A stretch of DNA of 64,000 bases, from the NCBI GenBank assembly GCA_016707175.1, contig JADJIB010000001.1:372001-436000 (forward strand). Direction: 5' to 3'. Under the pieces are notes generated by a model. The model had not been told where the DNA came from. It saw only the letters and a program-made list of their open reading frames with translations, and made no database searches. The DNA comes from Candidatus Phosphoribacter hodrii (lineage in GTDB: Bacteria > Actinomycetota > Actinomycetes > Actinomycetales > Dermatophilaceae). Of this stretch, positions 61,434-64,000 are shown in pieces (position 1 is the first letter of the stretch; every line of letters begins with the position of its first letter). The position numbers and the translations under genes were made by a program.

Positions 61434-61847
61434 TCAGCAGCAGCGGGCGGCTGGGTTGGCCGGCAGGTCGAGGAACTCACGCGCGAAGGCCAGCCCATCG
61501 GACCGCACCGTGTAGTGCACCCATCGGCCGCGCTTCTCGCGGTTGACCAGGCCCGCGTCGTGCAGCTTTTTCATGTGGAACGACAGGGTCGGCTGGCTGA
61601 TCCCCAGCGCGTCGGGCAGGTGGCAGGCGCACGCCGTGCCACTCGCCGAGAACGCGAGGTAATGCAGCAGCCGCACCCGAGTCGGGTCGGCGAGTGCCTT
61701 GAAGACCTCAGCCAGATCCGCAGCCGAGCGCGCCGGCAGCAGGTCGCACGTCGAGCCCGGGCAGCAGACGTCAGCGTCGTCCGGCCAACCGGCCGCTTGA
61801 GCCTGCGCGCCGACCGCGGCGGCGAGGGGCAGGGTGGTGGTCACCAC
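61434..61847 (-). CDS. arsR: ArsR-family arsenic-responsive repressor
   Basis: 137 residues from GTG 61847. The winged helix has LAEVFKALADPTRVRLLHYL, ACACHLPDALGISQPTLSFH and MKKLHDAGLVNREKRGRWVH. Cys are abundant: DVCCPGSTCDLL near the N-terminus, the CxC in ACACH by the DNA-binding helix, and a C-terminal RCC; any could bind As(III). It represses the divergent arsD-arsA promoter and its own. The dyads in between fit that role. Confidence 0.92.
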   Translation of the reverse strand: MVTTTLPLAAAVGAQAQAAGWPDDADVCCPGSTCDLLPARSAADLAEVFKALADPTRVRLLHYLAFSASGTACACHLPDALGISQPTLSFHMKKLHDAGLVNREKRGRWVHYTVRSDGLAFAREFLDLPANPAARCC

Positions 61848-61856
61848 CCGATGCTA

Positions 61857-61920
61857 GCCGTCACATTGACAAACATCCATGTATGCCGTTGACTTTCCAT
61901 CGAGAGTTATCGATACATGT
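61857..61920. promoter_or_regulatory. ars divergent promoter with dyads
   Basis: Between arsR (start 61847) and arsD (61951): CATGTAT (61878-61884) with ATACATG (61913-61919), and ATCGA (61899-61903) with TCGAT (61910-61914). TTGACT near 61889 and a TTATCGATA region could form the arsD promoter; TTGACA lies near 61866. An octamer copy (GTATGCCG) overlaps the left half-site. Confidence 0.55.
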
Positions 61921-61950
61921 GCTCTCGGCCGACTCAACGAAAGGCGTGAG

Positions 61951-62412
61951 ATGACTGCCCCCGCCTCACCCGCCATCCGGGTCTTCGAGCCCGCCTTGTG
62001 CTGCAACACCGGCGTCTGCGGGCCGGACGTCGACCAGGCCCTGGTCACCTTCACCGCCGACCTGGACCACGTGCGCGGCCTCGGCGTCGACATCGAACGG
62101 CACAACTTGGCCAACGACCCAGCCGCATTTGCCGCCCAGCCCGCAGTGCGTGACTTCCTCAAGGTCGCTGGTTCAGCCGGGCTGCCGCTCACCCTCGTCG
62201 ACGGCGTCACCGTCGCCACTGGCTCCTACCCGTCCCGCGGTCGGCTCCTGCAGCTCGCCGGGCGAGTGGACAGCGCCCCTGACTCGCCCGCTCGCGTCGA
62301 CCTCGGACTCACCCCTGTGTCCGCCCCCGCCACGACCACCGGCTCGCCCGGCGACGCAGCCAGCGCGCCCGCCTCCAGCGGCGGGTGTTGCGGTGGCGGC
62401 GGCTGCTGCTGA
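61951..62412 (+). CDS. arsD: ArsD arsenic metallochaperone with extended Cys-rich tail
   Basis: 153 residues from ATG 61951. IRVFEPALCCNTGVCGPDVD carries the three Cys (CCxxxC-type) that bind As(III); VDIERHNLANDPAAFAAQPA and GSAGLPLTLVDGVTVATGSY match ArsD. The tail, after a Ser/Ala/Pro linker, ends GGCCGGGGCC, giving two extra vicinal Cys pairs. ArsD hands arsenite to the ArsA ATPase, encoded next. Confidence 0.92.
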   Translation: MTAPASPAIRVFEPALCCNTGVCGPDVDQALVTFTADLDHVRGLGVDIERHNLANDPAAFAAQPAVRDFLKVAGSAGLPLTLVDGVTVATGSYPSRGRLLQLAGRVDSAPDSPARVDLGLTPVSAPATTTGSPGDAASAPASSGGCCGGGGCC

Positions 62413-62454
62413 CGCGCCCACACGGCATACGGCAGAATGGTGGAGGCGAGCGCG

Positions 62455-64000
62455 GTGGTGACGTTCCTGGCTGACTTGCCGCGGTTCGTCTTCTTCACGG
62501 GCAAGGGTGGGGTCGGCAAGACGTCGCTGGCCTGCGCGACCGCGGTGCGCCTGGCGGACAGCGGTCGGCGCGTGCTGCTCGTCAGCACCGACCCGGCCTC
62601 CAACGTCGGTCAGGTCTTCGGGGTGACGATTGGCGCCCACGTCACGCTCGTTCCCGGCGTCGACGGCCTGGCCGCCATGGAGATCGACCCGCAGCAGGCC
62701 GCGCAGGCCTATCGCGAACGGATCGTCGGGCCGGTCCGCGACCTGCTTCCGGCCGCCGAGATCGCCTCGATCACCGAGCAACTATCCGGCTCATGCACGA
62801 CCGAGGTCGCGTCCTTCAACGAGTTCACCGCGCTGCTGGCTGATGACGCGGCCATCGCGGCATACGACCACGTGGTGTTCGACACCGCGCCGACCGGGCA
62901 CACGATCCGCCTGCTGCAGCTGCCGGGCGAATGGACCGAGTTCCTCGATGCCGGCAAGGGCGACGCGTCGTGCCTGGGGCCGATGGCAGGGCTGGACCGG
63001 GCACGCTCGACCTATGCCACCGCCCTCGCGCGCCTGGCCGATCCCGGATGGACCCGGCTCGTCCTCGTCGCCCGCGCTCAGGCCTCCTCGCTTGCCGAAG
63101 CTGCACGGACCGCAACGGAACTCGCGCAACTCGGGATCACCGACCAGCACCTCGTGGTCAACGGAGTGCTCCCGTCGGACCACTCCGGCGACCGGCTCGC
63201 CGCCGCGGTCCGCGAGCGCGAATCCCGCGCCCTCGCTGCCCTGCCGCCCGCCCTTGCCGGTATGCCGTGCACCCAGGTCCCCCTGCGTGCCGACACGATC
63301 GTCGGGGTCGCCGCGGTGCGGCGACTGCTTGCTGACGAATCAGCACCGGCGGTTGGTGATCCCCAGCAGGCGCCCGCGGGCGCGGGGCTTGACCTGCCCG
63401 GGTTGGACCTGCTTGTCGATGAGCTGGCCCGCCAGGACCACGGGCTGGTCATGTGCATGGGCAAGGGTGGGGTCGGCAAAACCACGGTGGCAGCCGCTCT
63501 CGCAGTGGCCCTCGCCGACCGTGGTCACCTCGTTCACCTCACGACTACCGACCCAGCCGGGCACCTAGACGAGGCGTTAGGCACCGACCCGTCGGAGGCC
63601 GAGATCGGTGCTGGAGTCGACGTGCGGGTCGGCGCTGGAGCACGGATCATCGTGTCGCGGATCGACCCGAGAGCGGCGACCGCGGCATACCGGGAGAAGG
63701 TCCTGGCCACCAAGGGAGCCAGCCTCGACGAGGCAGGGCGGGCCCGGCTGGCCGAGGACCTGCTCTCGCCGTGCACCGAGGAAGTGGCGGTCTTCGGGCA
63801 GTTCTCGCACCTGGTCCACCAGGCGCGGCGACAGTTCGTCGTCATGGACACCGCACCGACCGGCCACACCCTGCTGCTCATGGACGCGACCGGGTCCTAC
63901 CATCGTGACGTGGTCCGCAACCTTGGGGGCCGCGGCGCGGGTGGCAGCGGGGCGGCATACACGACGCCGTTGATGCGGCTGCGCGACCCGGACCTGACCC
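62455..64000 (+). CDS. arsA: ArsA arsenite-translocating ATPase, cut by the window edge
   Basis: About 515 residues are visible from GTG 62455 (GGAGG nine bases upstream; ATG 62437 is possible). Two homologous halves: A1 with FFTGKGGVGKTS and FDTAPTGHTIRLLQ, A2 starting near residue 325 with CMGKGGVGKTTVAAALA and MDTAPTGHTLLLMD. Cys in SGSCTTEV and LLSPCTEEV are at the positions that bind As(III)/Sb(III). It would power an ArsB/Acr3 pump or the aquaporin-linked route. The 3' end is beyond 64000. Confidence 0.94.
   Translation, partial: MVTFLADLPRFVFFTGKGGVGKTSLACATAVRLADSGRRVLLVSTDPASNVGQVFGVTIGAHVTLVPGVDGLAAMEIDPQQAAQAYRERIVGPVRDLLPAAEIASITEQLSGSCTTEVASFNEFTALLADDAAIAAYDHVVFDTAPTGHTIRLLQLPGEWTEFLDAGKGDASCLGPMAGLDRARSTYATALARLADPGWTRLVLVARAQASSLAEAARTATELAQLGITDQHLVVNGVLPSDHSGDRLAAAVRERESRALAALPPALAGMPCTQVPLRADTIVGVAAVRRLLADESAPAVGDPQQAPAGAGLDLPGLDLLVDELARQDHGLVMCMGKGGVGKTTVAAALAVALADRGHLVHLTTTDPAGHLDEALGTDPSEAEIGAGVDVRVGAGARIIVSRIDPRAATAAYREKVLATKGASLDEAGRARLAEDLLSPCTEEVAVFGQFSHLVHQARRQFVVMDTAPTGHTLLLMDATGSYHRDVVRNLGGRGAGGSGAAYTTPLMRLRDPDLT

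Overview
The window is a high-GC (about 70% by eye) actinobacterial chromosome segment. Gene content fits the Micrococcales and perhaps the Intrasporangiaceae: DUF3027 behind a long cold-shock protein, DUF2530, DUF3263, a WXG100 protein, DUF222-HNH, a c-di-AMP (ydaO-type) riboswitch before an NlpC/P60 hydrolase, CIRCE-controlled groEL, and a pit / small membrane protein / DUF3349 cluster that matches my recollection of the mycobacterial pitA neighbourhood. No rRNA, tRNA or CRISPR was seen. The family placement is inference.

Layout. 1-5.4 kb: an ABC exporter (FtsX permease plus ATPase), a DUF222-HNH nuclease, an orphan Imm51 immunity gene and a LysR regulator with a divergent small gene. 5.5-15.8 kb: NlpC/P60 with riboswitch, a DtxR regulator back-to-back with a photolyase, a GNAT, a frameshifted MFS, PadR, pdxH, citrate synthase. 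16-31 kb: serC, an MFS exporter with a tiny coupled peptide, an NCS2 purine permease, DUF3027/Csp, a WYL-like helicase partner, HMG-CoA-lyase family enzyme, XPB helicase, a frameshifted membrane protein and a phage-type DUF4041-T5orf172 protein.

31.2-35.47 kb is foreign. It is AT-rich (31.2-33.6 kb) and then of intermediate GC (33.6-35.4 kb). It has near-consensus sigma70 promoters, a 20-G run, a PaaX-like protein, a membrane protein, a candidate ncRNA, a Thr/Ser-rich surface protein and a sortase-like gene whose signal segment lies behind an in-frame TGA. It ends on a perfect 20-bp palindrome two bases before a histidine kinase ORF. It is either a transferred island or an assembly chimera, possibly with Patescibacteria/Saccharibacteria-like DNA.

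35.5-64 kb: two paralogous NarL-type two-component systems (35.5-38.3 and 50.1-52.6 kb), a HelD/HelR-like helicase, a DUF4031-Nudix fusion, WXG100, an acyltransferase, groEL with two CIRCE operators, an AbiEi-like gene bracketed by related hairpin repeats, fdhD, a GT87 glycosyltransferase, two Pit phosphate transporters each behind a candidate PHO box, two DUF3349 genes, and an arsenic cluster (aquaporin, arsR, divergent arsD-arsA) running off the end.

The strongest genome-scale signal is an octamer, CGGCATAC/GTATGCCG. It occurs about 100 times by hand count (two to three expected), in both orientations, in genes and between them. It is absent from the foreign island and from groEL, and in at least two intergenic places it forms head-to-head hairpins.
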